Part shown: positions 50,018 to 58,435 of the stretch, piece after piece
Position numbering within the stretch: position 1 is the first letter of the stretch
How the letters are laid out: the number at the start of each line of letters is the position of its first letter
Assembly: GCA_963784485.1 (NCBI GenBank)
Contig: CAWARH010000005.1
Coordinates: 1,240,001 to 1,304,000 of the forward strand
Length of the DNA stretch: 64,000 bases
Origin: Marmoricola_A sp963784485
GTDB taxonomy: Bacteria > Actinomycetota > Actinomycetes > Propionibacteriales > Nocardioidaceae
Direction of reading: 5' to 3'
Made by a program: the position numbers and the translations under genes
The notes under the pieces: model-generated
What the model was told of the DNA's origin: nothing
The model's input: only the letters and a program-made list of their open reading frames with translations
Database searches by the model: none

Positions 50018-50995
50018 TCACCGGAAGTCGATGAGCGGGACCGCGGCATCCTCCTCGGTGTCCTCGCGGCGGCGGCCCTCGTCGCTGCGACGGTCCATCG
50101 CCGCGCGCTCAGCGGCCCGCACCGCGTCGGCGGCGGCGGTGAGGTCGGCGCTGTGCTCGGGCTCCTCGATCAGGCCGCGGGGGCGGACCACCGCGCGGTA
50201 GCAGCGGGTGACGTAGGGCATGAGCAGACCGTCGGGACCCGTCTCGTACTCCTCGAACAGCTCGTCGACCTTGCGCAGCACCCGGTCCTTCGCGCGGGGG
50301 TCCATCATCGCGACGTTGGAGCGCGAGGAGACCAGGTCGGCCAGGACCTGGCGGCGCATCGGCTGCCAGAAGCGGAAGGTCTCCTCCTCCACGTAGCCGA
50401 ACAGCTTGGAGGCGACCAGGACGTCGGTCGGGTCCAGGTCGTGGTGCTGCGTCCCGATGAGGGCGCCCAGCTTGCGCACCCACGGGACGCGCTCGTCGCG
50501 GACGTTCCAGACCAGCGCGATCCTGCCCTCCGGCTTGAGCACCCGGGCGGCCTCGCGCAGCGACGTGGTGACGTCGAACCAGTGGAAGCTCTGAGCCGCG
50601 ACCACCGTGTCGACCGAGCGGGTCGCGACCGGGATCGCCTCGGCGGGCGAGGTGTGGACCTCGAGGTCCGGGTGCCGGAGCCGCAGGTGGCCGAGCATCT
50701 CGTCGACCGGGTCGGTCGCGACGACGTGGTGGCCGAGCTCCAGGAGCCGGTCGGTGAGCTTGCCGGTGCCTGCGCCGAGCTCGACCACGCGCGACGGGCT
50801 CCGTCCGGTCAACCAGGCGGCTGCCTCGGCTGGGTACGACGGCCGGGCCCGGTCGTAGGCGTCGGCCACCCCGGCGAACGACAGCCCCGCCGACGTCGCC
50901 GATCCCGCTTCGGCCGCGCGGCGCGGGATGGCGGAGGGGGTGGACGGCGTGGGGGCGACCGAGGGGTGGGCGGGCTGCGGGGGGCGTGGATCCAT
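50018..50995 (-). CDS. Class I SAM-dependent methyltransferase
   Basis: The 325-residue protein has the SAM-binding motif VVELGAGTGKLTDRL and acidic loop ATDPVDEM, then AQSFHWFDV as in Methyltransf_11 enzymes. The N-terminal about 40 residues are a Pro/Ser/Ala-rich leader and the C-terminal about 45 are strongly charged, both atypical. The ATG at 50995 was chosen; the region upstream is the start of the Fic-like gene. Substrate unknown. Divergent from the Fic-like gene by 48 bases. Confidence 0.83.
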   Translation of the reverse strand: MDPRPPQPAHPSVAPTPSTPSAIPRRAAEAGSATSAGLSFAGVADAYDRARPSYPAEAAAWLTGRSPSRVVELGAGTGKLTDRLLELGHHVVATDPVDEMLGHLRLRHPDLEVHTSPAEAIPVATRSVDTVVAAQSFHWFDVTTSLREAARVLKPEGRIALVWNVRDERVPWVRKLGALIGTQHHDLDPTDVLVASKLFGYVEEETFRFWQPMRRQVLADLVSSRSNVAMMDPRAKDRVLRKVDELFEEYETGPDGLLMPYVTRCYRAVVRPRGLIEEPEHSADLTAAADAVRAAERAAMDRRSDEGRRREDTEEDAAVPLIDFR

Positions 50996-51043
50996 GGTGG
51001 AGCCAAATCTACCGCCGATCCTGGGCCGGTAGCGTTGCCGACC

Positions 51044-51805
51044 GTGCCCCTGAACCGCGTCCTCCGCCCCGAGGGCGGACAGCCCCCGGCGAACGACCCG
51101 CTCGCTTCCCTGGCCGGGCTCGACGGGGTCGCCTCCGCGATGGCCGCCGCCAGGGACGGCATCGACGCGCTCCTGCGTGACCGCGGGCTGCGGCGGACCT
51201 CCCCGGACCTGACCGGGGAGTCCCTGCTCCGGGGAGCGCACGCCTCCTCGGTGCTGGCCGGGGGAGCCTGCACGGTCGACGACGTGCGTGCCGGCCGCGC
51301 CACCGACGCCGCGGCCGCGGTCCGGGTCTCGACCGAGCTGCTCGCGCTGGTCCCGGTGCTGGGACGGTCGCCCCTGCAGGCGCTCGCCCGGCTGCACACC
51401 GTGGCCGCGACCGGCGTGGTGGACCGTGACGCGTTGGGGCGTCCGCGGGACGCCGAGGCTGCCGGTCGGCTGGCCGGGCTCTCCGCGCTGCTGGTCCGGC
51501 CGACCACCGCTCCCGCCCTGGTCGCGGCCGCGGTGGTCCACGCCGAGCTGGTCGCGGCCGCGCCGTTCGCCTCGCACAACGGCATCGTGGCGCGCGCGGC
51601 CGAGCGGCTGGTGCTGGTCGCCCGCGGCGTGGACCCGACGTCGCTGACGGTGCCGGAGGCGGGGCACCTGGCGCTGCGCGCGGCGTACGAGTCGAACCTG
51701 GAGGGCTACGCCCGGGGAGGTCCGTCGGGGGTGCACGCCTGGTTGCTGTACGCAGCCGAGGCCTACACCGCCGGGGCGCAGCGGAGCCCCCTGCGTCCCG
51801 GCTAG
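51044..51805 (+). CDS. Fic-like protein with degenerate active site (Rv3662c-type)
   Basis: The 253-residue protein has a helical Fic-like fold. The loop APFASHNGIVAR occupies the place of HPFx(D/E)GNGRxxR, so the catalytic His is Ala and the anion-binding Gly and Arg are lost, while Pro-Phe, Asn-Gly and the last Arg remain. AMPylation activity is therefore unlikely. From memory, homologs (Rv3662c in mycobacteria) sit in the same place beside a HAD gene. The GTG at 51044 is the likely start. It may act as a scaffold or regulator; function unknown. Confidence 0.7.
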   Translation: MPLNRVLRPEGGQPPANDPLASLAGLDGVASAMAAARDGIDALLRDRGLRRTSPDLTGESLLRGAHASSVLAGGACTVDDVRAGRATDAAAAVRVSTELLALVPVLGRSPLQALARLHTVAATGVVDRDALGRPRDAEAAGRLAGLSALLVRPTTAPALVAAAVVHAELVAAAPFASHNGIVARAAERLVLVARGVDPTSLTVPEAGHLALRAAYESNLEGYARGGPSGVHAWLLYAAEAYTAGAQRSPLRPG

Positions 51806-51836
51806 GACCCCATCGGCAGCAGGGGCGCACATGCGA

Positions 51837-51861
51837 GCGGCACTCTCGGAGAGAGTGCCGC
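51837..51861. terminator. Strong hairpin after Fic-like gene
   Basis: An 11-bp perfect stem (51837-51847 with 51851-51861) has a GGA loop. No clear T tract follows on either strand. It may end the Fic-like transcript or the RNA candidate at 51862-52097. Confidence 0.6.
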
Positions 51862-52097
51862 CGCTGACACACGAAGCCCGGTTACCAAGCGTGAAACTGT
51901 AATTGTTGCCCCGGGATAAACCCGAGAGTCAACGCCCTCTCAGAAGGGTTGGTCACCGCGTGGGTGCCTGGTTCGTGTGGTCTGGAGTTGTGCTTCCTTT
52001 GTACGCCTCGGTCTCATCGCGTTCAAGACTTGACATGCGAGAGTCGAGGTGTGTCTAAGGAGGGGTTGACTCTGTCTGGTGGTGGCGGCCCGGTGCC
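51862..52097. ncRNA. Candidate Ms1/MTS2823-like structured RNA between Fic-like and HAD genes
   Basis: This 236-base gap is less G+C-rich than its neighbours and has no protein-like frame. Bases 51925-51933 pair perfectly with 52065-52073, and 51935-51938 with 52061-52064, giving a 13-bp long-range helix with a single bulge enclosing about 120 bases. An alternative local hairpin uses CCCTCT/AGAAGGG. In mycobacteria the abundant 6S-like RNA Ms1/MTS2823 lies between the equivalents of these same two genes (as I recall). Promoter-like TTGAAC-N17-TACAAA on the minus strand (about 52025-51997) and TGTAAT on the plus strand (51898-51903) leave the direction open. Confidence 0.4.
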
Positions 52098-52919
52098 TCA
52101 GAGTCCGAGCCGGTCGAGGCGCCTGCGGAGGCGCACGTACACCGCGCTCCCGGCGACGACCGCGGTCCCCGCGGTCAACGCCGCGACCGTCCCGCGGCTC
52201 CGGGGGAGCCGCATCCGTGAGCGCAGCGCGACGGGCCTGCGGAACTCCAGCACGGTCCAGCCCCGGTCCCGAGCCACCCGGCGCAGCACCTTGTCGGGGT
52301 TGACCGCGTACGCATGGCCCACCACCTCGAGCATGTGCACGTCGGTGATCGAGTCGGAGTACGCCGAGCAGAGGGCCAGGTCGTAGCCCCGGGCCTCGGC
52401 GAGCTCCCGGATCGCCACGGCCTTGTTCTCGGCGTAGGCGTAGAAGTCGATCTTGCCGGTGTAGCGACCGTCCTCCACCGCCAGCTGCGAGGCGATCACG
52501 TCCTCGACCCCGAGCATCCGTCCGATGGGGCCGACCATCTCCGATCCTGACGCGGACACGATGACGACGTCGTGCCCCTGTCGCTGGTGCTCCTCGATCA
52601 GCGAGACGGCCTCGTCGTACACCAGCGGCTGCACGGTGTGGTGCAAGGTGTGGGCCACGATCTCCCGCACCGTCTCTACCTGCCAGCCGGTCACCATCCG
52701 GCTGAGGAACTCGCGCATCTTCTCCATCTGGTCGTGGTCGGCCCCGCCGACCAGGAAGACGAACTGCGCATAGGCGCTGCGGAGCACCGAGCGGCGGTTG
52801 ATCAGGCCACCGGCGTAGAAGGACCGGCTGAAGGCGAGCGCGCTGGACTTGGCGATGATGGTCTTGTCGAGGTCGAAGAAGGCGGCGGAGCGACCGGACG
52901 ACGGGCTCGACGTGGTCAC
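52098..52919 (-). CDS. HAD-IB family hydrolase (SerB-like phosphatase, membrane-linked)
   Basis: The 273-residue protein has HAD motif I FFDLDKT (D16, D18), motif II VIVSASGSEM, the Lys-bearing AENKAVAI and motif IV YSDSITDVHML. These match the SerB/HAD-IB class. A C-terminal hydrophobic segment (about 243-262) near the Arg-rich end may anchor it to the membrane. From memory it is the Rv3661 homolog. Start ATG 52919. It lies divergent from the ssd-tad block. The substrate is unknown. Confidence 0.87.
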   Translation of the reverse strand: MTTSSPSSGRSAAFFDLDKTIIAKSSALAFSRSFYAGGLINRRSVLRSAYAQFVFLVGGADHDQMEKMREFLSRMVTGWQVETVREIVAHTLHHTVQPLVYDEAVSLIEEHQRQGHDVVIVSASGSEMVGPIGRMLGVEDVIASQLAVEDGRYTGKIDFYAYAENKAVAIRELAEARGYDLALCSAYSDSITDVHMLEVVGHAYAVNPDKVLRRVARDRGWTVLEFRRPVALRSRMRLPRSRGTVAALTAGTAVVAGSAVYVRLRRRLDRLGL

Positions 52920-53327
52920 GAACCGGCCTCCTCGACGTTCCTCGCTGGTCCGGGGGGTGTGCCTCTGTACCCGTGCCGGGCCTGGTCCTATGATCTCGAT
53001 CGAACGGGTGTGACGCGTCGACGAGTTCCCACACTAGGTGGTACGCCCGCAAGGCTCATCTGGATGGGTCGCTGCTCTCGCTTCTCCCCCCGATCCACCA
53101 GCGCTCTCCCCCCGACCGCTGGTGTGTGGTCCCTGCTCTTCCCCTGGAGCCCGGACCGGGACCCCCGGCTATCCCCCCTGGCCGGGGGTCCACCCCTGTC
53201 CGGGGGGCGCTTGAACGCCGGGGATCGTGGCGCCGCGATCCGTCCCCAGGTCGCTGGCCCGGGCGGATCTCCCCAGGAGCGCCGGCTGGCAGGGAGAGGG
53301 TCGCCGGCGGGCGGCAGCCTCGGCACC
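52920..53327. promoter_or_regulatory. Divergent promoter region, HAD gene and ssd-tad operon
   Basis: A 408-base gap without a plausible gene. It contains a TATGAT sequence at 52989-52994 and long C-rich runs. A possible hairpin CACCAGCG/CGCTGGTG lies near 53098-53125. Promoters for the HAD gene (leftward) and for the Tad operon (rightward) are expected here, but no matching -35 box could be assigned. Confidence 0.4.
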
Positions 53328-54434
53328 ATGAGCGACGCGGCCTGCCTCCTGGTCACCCACGACCCCGCGCTGGTCTCGGCCGTGCTGCGGCTCGCGGCGG
53401 CAGCCGGAACCCCGGTGGAGGTGCGCGGGGAGGACGCGGCCGACGGGGCGGTGTGGAGCTCCTCCGCCGTGGTGCTGATCGGAGCCGACTGCGCCGTCCC
53501 GGTCGCGTCCCGGCGCCCGGCTCCCCGCGAGCAGGTTCACCTGGTGGGGCTGGGGGCTCCAGCCGAGGGGACGCTCCGCGCGGCCATCGTCGTGGGAGCA
53601 CGGTCCGTGCTCGAGCTGCCGGAGGCGGACGGGAGCCTGGTGGAGCTGCTCACCGACGCCGCCGACCTCGCCGGGGACGACCCGCCCGGAGCCGAACGGT
53701 CCAGGGGGCGGAGCGCGGGCCGGACGGTGGCAGTGGTCGGCGGGTCCGGCGGGGCCGGCGCCAGCGTGCTCGTCGCGGCACTGGCCCTGACCGCGGCCCG
53801 GGACGGCTCGGTCCTCCTGGTCGACCTGGACCCCTGGGGCCCCGGCCTGCACCGCGTGGTCGGGATCGACCACACCGAGGGCGTGACCTGGGCGGACCTG
53901 AGCGACTCCCGGGGTCGCCTGGGCAGCCGCTCCCTGCGGGAGGCGCTGCCTTGCCACGCCGGCGTACGGCTGCTGGGCTGGCGCGACGGGCCGGCGGCTG
54001 CGGTGTCGTCGGCGCTGCTGCGGGAGGTCGTCCCGGCCGGTCAGCGCGGACACGACTGGGTGTTCCTCGACGTCCCGAGGCACGCTGAGGTTGCCCTGGA
54101 CAGCGTGCTGCCGCGCTGTGACCACGTGCTGCTGGTCACGCGCGCCACCCTCACCGGCGTCGCCGCCGCTGCCCGGGTCGCCTCCGGGCTGGCCGGCACG
54201 GCGGCCCGGGTGGGCCTGGTCGTCCGCACCGGACGCGGCAGCACTCCCGGCGACGACGTCGCCCGGGCGCTCGGTCGTCCGCTGCTCGCCGAGCTGAGTC
54301 ACGACCGCCGCCTCGACGAGCAGCTCGATCTCGGTGTCGGACCGGTGCACCGCCGCGGTCCGGTCGCGGCCACCGCGCACGCACTGGTGGGTCCCGGTGG
54401 GGTCCTGGTCGCCGGTGCCACGGTGCGCCGGTGA
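53328..54434 (+). CDS. ssd: Septum site-determining protein Ssd / CpaE-like MinD-type ATPase
   Basis: The 368-residue protein has a receiver-like N-terminal region (1-115) and a MinD/CpaE domain. The P-loop reads GGSGGAGASV, lacking both signature lysines of the KGGxGKS/T type; the following VLLVDLDPWG switch is intact. This deviant loop is known in actinobacterial Ssd/CpaE proteins, suggesting weak or no ATP hydrolysis. From memory Rv3660c is the counterpart. It may position the Tad apparatus or affect septation. The ATG at 53328 has no strong ribosome site. The stop overlaps the tadA GTG. Confidence 0.88.
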   Translation: MSDAACLLVTHDPALVSAVLRLAAAAGTPVEVRGEDAADGAVWSSSAVVLIGADCAVPVASRRPAPREQVHLVGLGAPAEGTLRAAIVVGARSVLELPEADGSLVELLTDAADLAGDDPPGAERSRGRSAGRTVAVVGGSGGAGASVLVAALALTAARDGSVLLVDLDPWGPGLHRVVGIDHTEGVTWADLSDSRGRLGSRSLREALPCHAGVRLLGWRDGPAAAVSSALLREVVPAGQRGHDWVFLDVPRHAEVALDSVLPRCDHVLLVTRATLTGVAAAARVASGLAGTAARVGLVVRTGRGSTPGDDVARALGRPLLAELSHDRRLDEQLDLGVGPVHRRGPVAATAHALVGPGGVLVAGATVRR

Positions 54435-55663
54435 GCATCGCTGGCCCCGGCCCCAGCCCCGGCCCCGGCCCCGGTCCCGGCCCTGGACCCGGGCGCGCCC
54501 CTGCCCCGGAGCCGGTCGACCTCGCCACCGTCGAGGAGGTGCGCGAGCAGCTCGCCGTCGAGTCCTCGGCGCTGACCCCGGCAGTGGTGGCCACCGCGCT
54601 CCGGCGGAGCGGCCGACCGGTGGGCGACGCGACCGTGCTCGCGGTGCTCGACGAGCTGCGTCGCGACGTGCTGGGAGCCGGTCCACTGGAGCCGCTGCTG
54701 CGCCTGGACGGGGTGACCGACGTGCTCGTCAACGGGGCCGAGGCCGTCTACGTCGACCGGGGACGCGGGCTCGAGCTGACCCCGGTCCGGTTCGCCGACG
54801 AGGCCGCGGTACGCCGCCTGGCCCAGCGTCTGGCCGCCGGTGCCGGCCGCCGGCTCGACGACGCGAGCCCGTGCGTCGACCTCCGGCTCGCTGACGGCAC
54901 CCGGCTGCACGCGGTCCTGGCCCCGTTGTCCCGTCCGGGCACCTGCGTCTCCCTCCGCGTGCCCCGAGCCCGGGTGTTCACCCTCCCGGAGCTGGTGGCG
55001 GGCGGCTCACTGCCGGCGGAGGGGGCCAGGTTGCTCGACCTCGTGGTCGGCCGCCGGCTGGCGTTCCTGGTCAGCGGAGGCACCGGCTCGGGCAAGACCA
55101 CCCTGCTCAACGCACTCCTGTCCCGGGTCGCCCCGGACGAGCGGATCGTGGTCGTCGAGGACACCACCGAGCTCCGTCCGGAGCACCCGCACGTGGTCGG
55201 GATGGAGGCGCGGCCGGCGAACGTCGAGGGCGCGGGACGGGTCGACGTGCGCACGCTGGTCCGTCAGGCCCTGCGGATGCGCCCGGACCGGGTCGTCGTC
55301 GGCGAGGTCCGCGGCGACGAGGTGGTCGACCTGCTGACCGCGCTGAACACAGGCCACGACGGGGGGTGCGGCACCGTCCACGCCAACTCGGCTGCCGACG
55401 TCGTGGCACGCATCGAGGGACTCGCGCTGGCCGCCGGACTGCCGCGTGCGGCCGTGCACACCCAGGTCGCCACCGCCTTCGACCTCGTCGTGCACTGCGC
55501 CCGGGACCAGCGCGGGCGCCGCAGGGTGACCGAGCTGGCCGTGGTCGGACGCACCGCCGACGGGTCGGTGTCGGTGCGGCCCGCGGTGTGCTTCACCGCC
55601 GACGGCCAGGTCCGCGAGCGGTCCGCGGCGGCGGACCTCGCGGCCCTGCTCGGCGGCGGGTGA
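54431..55663 (+). CDS. tadA: TadA/CpaF-type secretion ATPase
   Basis: The 410-residue type II/IV secretion ATPase has Walker A GGTGSGKT at 216-223 and VVVEDTTELRPEHPHVV (Asp box-like). MRPDRVVVGEVRGDEVVDLL (Walker B) and TVHANSAADVVARIE follow. It hexamerises to power Tad pilus assembly. The first about 28 residues are a Gly-Pro repeat from tandem GGCCCC DNA, which is variable among relatives. Start GTG 54431 (GTGA overlap with ssd). It begins the tadA-tadB-tadC-pilin series. Confidence 0.93.
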   Translation: MSIAGPGPSPGPGPGPGPGPGRAPAPEPVDLATVEEVREQLAVESSALTPAVVATALRRSGRPVGDATVLAVLDELRRDVLGAGPLEPLLRLDGVTDVLVNGAEAVYVDRGRGLELTPVRFADEAAVRRLAQRLAAGAGRRLDDASPCVDLRLADGTRLHAVLAPLSRPGTCVSLRVPRARVFTLPELVAGGSLPAEGARLLDLVVGRRLAFLVSGGTGSGKTTLLNALLSRVAPDERIVVVEDTTELRPEHPHVVGMEARPANVEGAGRVDVRTLVRQALRMRPDRVVVGEVRGDEVVDLLTALNTGHDGGCGTVHANSAADVVARIEGLALAAGLPRAAVHTQVATAFDLVVHCARDQRGRRRVTELAVVGRTADGSVSVRPAVCFTADGQVRERSAAADLAALLGGG

Positions 55664-56529
55664 GCGGCATGCGGGCGGCCTGGTCCGGGCTGGCGGTGGT
55701 GTGCGCGGTGTCGGGGGTGTGGCTGCTCCTCCCGGGCAGCGGCCTCCGGGTCCGGCGCGGGGCGGACCGGGTGCTCGGGCCGGCCACCGGCCCGGCAGAC
55801 CTTCAGCGGACGGGCCGCGGTGCGGGAGGGCGCTCTGGAGCACGGCTTGCCGTGATCGGGTGCGGTGGGCTGGTCACCGCGGCTGTGGCCGGGCTGCAGA
55901 CCCAGCGGTTGGTCCTGCTGCTCGTGGCCGGAGCCGCCGTACTGGCGATCGGCCGGATGGTCGCCGACGCGCGACGGGACCGGCGCGCCGAGACGCGACG
56001 CCACCAGGTCGTGGACTACTGCGAGTCGGTCGTGGGCGAGCTGGCGGCGGGTCAGCCGGCCGAGACAGCCCTATGCCGCTCCGTCACCGTCTGGCCCGAG
56101 ACCGAGCCGGTCGCCACTGCCGCCGCGCTGGGTGCCGATGTCCCGACCGCGCTGCGGCGGGTGGCTCGGCTGCCCGGTGCTGACCGCTTGGAGCGCCTCG
56201 CGGCGGCCTGGCAGATCTGCTCCACCACCGGGACGGGCCTCGCGTTCGCGACCGGACGGGTGCTGGAGACCGCCCGAGCCGACCAGGCCGCGGCCCGACA
56301 GGTCACCGCGGAGCTGGCCTCCGCACGAGCGACCGCCCGGTTGGTCACGGCGCTGCCGTTGGTGGTCCTGGTCGCCGCACAGGGCATCGGCGCCCGGCCC
56401 TGGTCGTTCCTGGTGGACACGACGGCAGGGTTGGCCTGCCTGGTCGCCGGGGTCGGACTGTCCCTGGTCGGACTCGCGTGGATCGACGCGATCGCCCGGC
56501 GGGCCGTGGGTGGGGAGGGTGGGGCATGA
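55660..56529 (+). CDS. tadB: TadB-like inner membrane platform protein
   Basis: The 289-residue T2SSF-type membrane protein has hydrophobic segments at about 8-24, 62-83, 228-247 and 251-273. A cytosolic helical region (CESVVGELAAGQPAETAL) lies between them. Start could be the GTG at 55660 (4-nt overlap with tadA) or the ATG at 55669 in the same frame; I favour the GTG for coupling. With TadC it forms the pilus assembly platform. Its sequence is less conserved than TadA's. Confidence 0.8.
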   Translation: MSGMRAAWSGLAVVCAVSGVWLLLPGSGLRVRRGADRVLGPATGPADLQRTGRGAGGRSGARLAVIGCGGLVTAAVAGLQTQRLVLLLVAGAAVLAIGRMVADARRDRRAETRRHQVVDYCESVVGELAAGQPAETALCRSVTVWPETEPVATAAALGADVPTALRRVARLPGADRLERLAAAWQICSTTGTGLAFATGRVLETARADQAAARQVTAELASARATARLVTALPLVVLVAAQGIGARPWSFLVDTTAGLACLVAGVGLSLVGLAWIDAIARRAVGGEGGA

Positions 56530-57332
56530 ACGGCTTCGGGCTCGCCGGTGTCGCGCTGGCGGCGACGGGGGTGGTCCTGGCGCTGTCCGGGTCCGGCGCC
56601 CGGCGCCCTGACCTCCGGGCCCTGGCGGCGCTGGCGAGGGGCCCGGTCGACGGGGCCGCCGGTCCTGTGGGCACGCCTGCTTCCCCGACGGCGGAGGGGC
56701 CCGGTCCGCCGGGGTCGGCCCGCAGCCGTGGCGCGGTCCTGCGGGCGGTCGCGGCGGCGGGCGCTGCAGGTGCGGTGCTGCTGCTGGTGCCGGGCATCGC
56801 GGGTCTGGCCGGCGCGCCGCTCGCCGCGGCCGTGGTCTGGTGGCGGGGCGAGGGGTGGGAGACCGCCGCGGAGCGGAGGCGGCGGGCGAGGCTCGAGGAC
56901 GACCTGCCGCACGTGGTCGACCTCATGGTCGCCGGGCTCGCCGCCGGGGCGGACCCCGGACACGCGCTCGAACGCATCGCCGCTGCAGTGCCGGGCCCCA
57001 CCGGCAGGGAGCTGGTCGGCTGGGTCGCCCGGCTCAAGCTGGGCGCGGATCCTGCCGGGGTCTGGTCGGCGATGGCCGGTCACCCGCAGCTGGGTCGTCT
57101 CGGGGTGGTCCTCCGCCGCTCCGCGGAGAGCGGAGCTCCGGTGGGCCCGGCTCTCGCGCGGCTCGCGGAGGACCTGCTGGAGCGGCGCCGCTCCGAGGTC
57201 GAGGCGAGGGTCCGGCAGGTCGAGGTGAAGGCCACCGTCCCGCTGGGGCTCTGCCTCCTGCCGGCCTTCGTGCTGCTCGGCGTCGTCCCCTTGGTGGCCG
57301 GCGCAGCGCTGGGCTTCCTCGGCACCCCCTGA
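56526..57332 (+). CDS. tadC: TadC-like type II secretion F domain protein
   Basis: The 268-residue protein has membrane segments at about 4-20, 75-110 and 238-262. The T2SSF domain signature DLPHVVDLMVAGLAAGADPG is followed by the RSAESGAPVGPALARLAEDL helix. It pairs with TadB. The ATG overlaps the TadB stop by 4 nt (ATGA). From memory this corresponds to Rv3657c. Confidence 0.85.
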   Translation: MNGFGLAGVALAATGVVLALSGSGARRPDLRALAALARGPVDGAAGPVGTPASPTAEGPGPPGSARSRGAVLRAVAAAGAAGAVLLLVPGIAGLAGAPLAAAVVWWRGEGWETAAERRRRARLEDDLPHVVDLMVAGLAAGADPGHALERIAAAVPGPTGRELVGWVARLKLGADPAGVWSAMAGHPQLGRLGVVLRRSAESGAPVGPALARLAEDLLERRRSEVEARVRQVEVKATVPLGLCLLPAFVLLGVVPLVAGAALGFLGTP

Positions 57333-57486
57333 GCGCCCGATCCCGTCAACAGGGGACGACGGTGCCGTTCCGTCCGCAGGCTGCAAGGTCGTGGTGGTCG
57401 CGGTCCCCCTCGGCGACGAGAGTCCTCGGCGTCGACATCCGACAAGCCCCGGCCGCCGAGGCCGAGGTCATCCTGGAGGAGGTTCC

Positions 57487-57672
57487 ATGACCATCACATC
57501 CCACGCCCCGGTGCGCACCGAGGCCGGTGCCGCCAGCGCGGAGTACGCCGCCGTCACGGCCGCCGGCTGCGGTTTCGCCGGCGTGCTCATCAAGCTGCTG
57601 ACCAGCGACTTCGGCCAGAACCTGCTCAAGACCCTGCTCGACTTCTTCCTGTCGATGATCGGGATCGGCTGA
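57487..57672 (+). CDS. DUF4244 small Flp-type pilin
   Basis: The 61-residue protein has a short basic leader ending in G14, then AASAEY with Glu at +5 (E19) and Tyr at +6, the class III prepilin cleavage signature. A hydrophobic helix of about 20 residues follows. GAVT-like prepilins in Tad loci are polymerised into the pilus. The ATG is preceded by GGAGGAGG. No prepilin peptidase (TadV) is encoded in this window, so it must be supplied elsewhere. Confidence 0.88.
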   Translation: MTITSHAPVRTEAGAASAEYAAVTAAGCGFAGVLIKLLTSDFGQNLLKTLLDFFLSMIGIG

Positions 57673-57674
57673 CC

Positions 57675-58076
57675 GTGGGCGGCGAGGTGACCATGGGGGG
57701 TCATGAGGGTTCCTGGTCCCCCATGGCCACCTCGGAGCAAGGCGCGGTGACCGCGGAGGCGGCGATGGTCCTGCCGGTCCTGGTCGCGGTGGCGATGGGC
57801 CTGGTCTGGGTGGTGGCCCTGGCGGCCACCCAGGTGCGCGTGGTGGACGCCTCGCGTGAGGCGGTCCGGGTCGCTGCGCGCGGCGAGGGGGACGCGGCGG
57901 CCGTCGCCGAGGGCAGGCGGGTCGCACCCGAGGGCACCCGGTTCGCGGTGGGCCGCTCGGGCGGCCTGGTGCGGGTGACGGCGGTGTCCGCCGTCCGGGG
58001 TCCCGGGGGCCTCTTCGGCTTCCTGCCGGCCGTCTCCGTCCGGGCTGAGGCCGTAGCCGCCGAGGAGCCCCGATGA
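57675..58076 (+). CDS. tadE: TadE-like minor pilin
   Basis: The 133-residue protein has a leader followed by EQGAVTAEAAMVLPVL, the TadE signature with a processing site before the hydrophobic helix. The C-terminal part is soluble and Val/Ala-rich. Starts at GTG 57675, ATG 57693 and ATG 57723 are all possible; the last gives MATSEQGAVTAEAA, closest to relatives. It likely primes or caps the Flp pilus. Overlaps the next gene by 4 nt. Confidence 0.78.
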   Translation: MGGEVTMGGHEGSWSPMATSEQGAVTAEAAMVLPVLVAVAMGLVWVVALAATQVRVVDASREAVRVAARGEGDAAAVAEGRRVAPEGTRFAVGRSGGLVRVTAVSAVRGPGGLFGFLPAVSVRAEAVAAEEPR

Positions 58077-58435
58077 GCGGTGCCCGGCGGCGGACCGAGA
58101 GGGGGCTGGCGGCTCCGGCGGCGCTGACGCTGGCAGCGGTCCTCGTCCTGGCAGTCGGTGCGGTCGCCGGTCTCGGTGGTCTTCTCGTGGACCAGCGGCG
58201 CGTGGCGGTGGCTGCCGACCTGGCTGCCCTCGCCGGCGCCTCCGCGGTGCAGCACGGCGGCTCGGCCTGTCGGGCCGCGCGGGCGGTGGCGACCGGCAAC
58301 GGAGCCTCGCTGGTGTCGTGCACCCGCTCGGGGGAGCGCGTCGACGTGCTGGTCTCCGCGACCTCCTCAGCCCTGCTGCACCGCCTCGTCCCGGTGCGGG
58401 CGCGCGCCTCCGCCGGGCCCGTGGGCGTCACTGCC
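58073..58435 (+). CDS. Rv3654c-type TadE-like exported protein, own stop codon missing
   Basis: The recognisable part is about 120 residues: a basic start (MSGARRRTERG), a hydrophobic helix with GGLLVDQRR and VAVAADLAALAGASAV, a Cys-containing core and the RVDVLVSATSSALL end. This fits the secreted TadE-like proteins at the end of actinobacterial Tad loci. The frame then has no stop and continues across the helicase antisense strand to 60742, giving an implausible 889-residue product. The normal stop appears lost, so the 3' end is uncertain; the end coordinate marks the end of the recognisable part. Confidence 0.6.

Noticed and set aside
51940..53052. Minus-strand frame spanning the Fic-HAD gap and the HAD gene
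   Set aside because: It overlaps the HAD gene in the wrong frame and has no start with a ribosome site. The gap itself looks like RNA or regulatory DNA.
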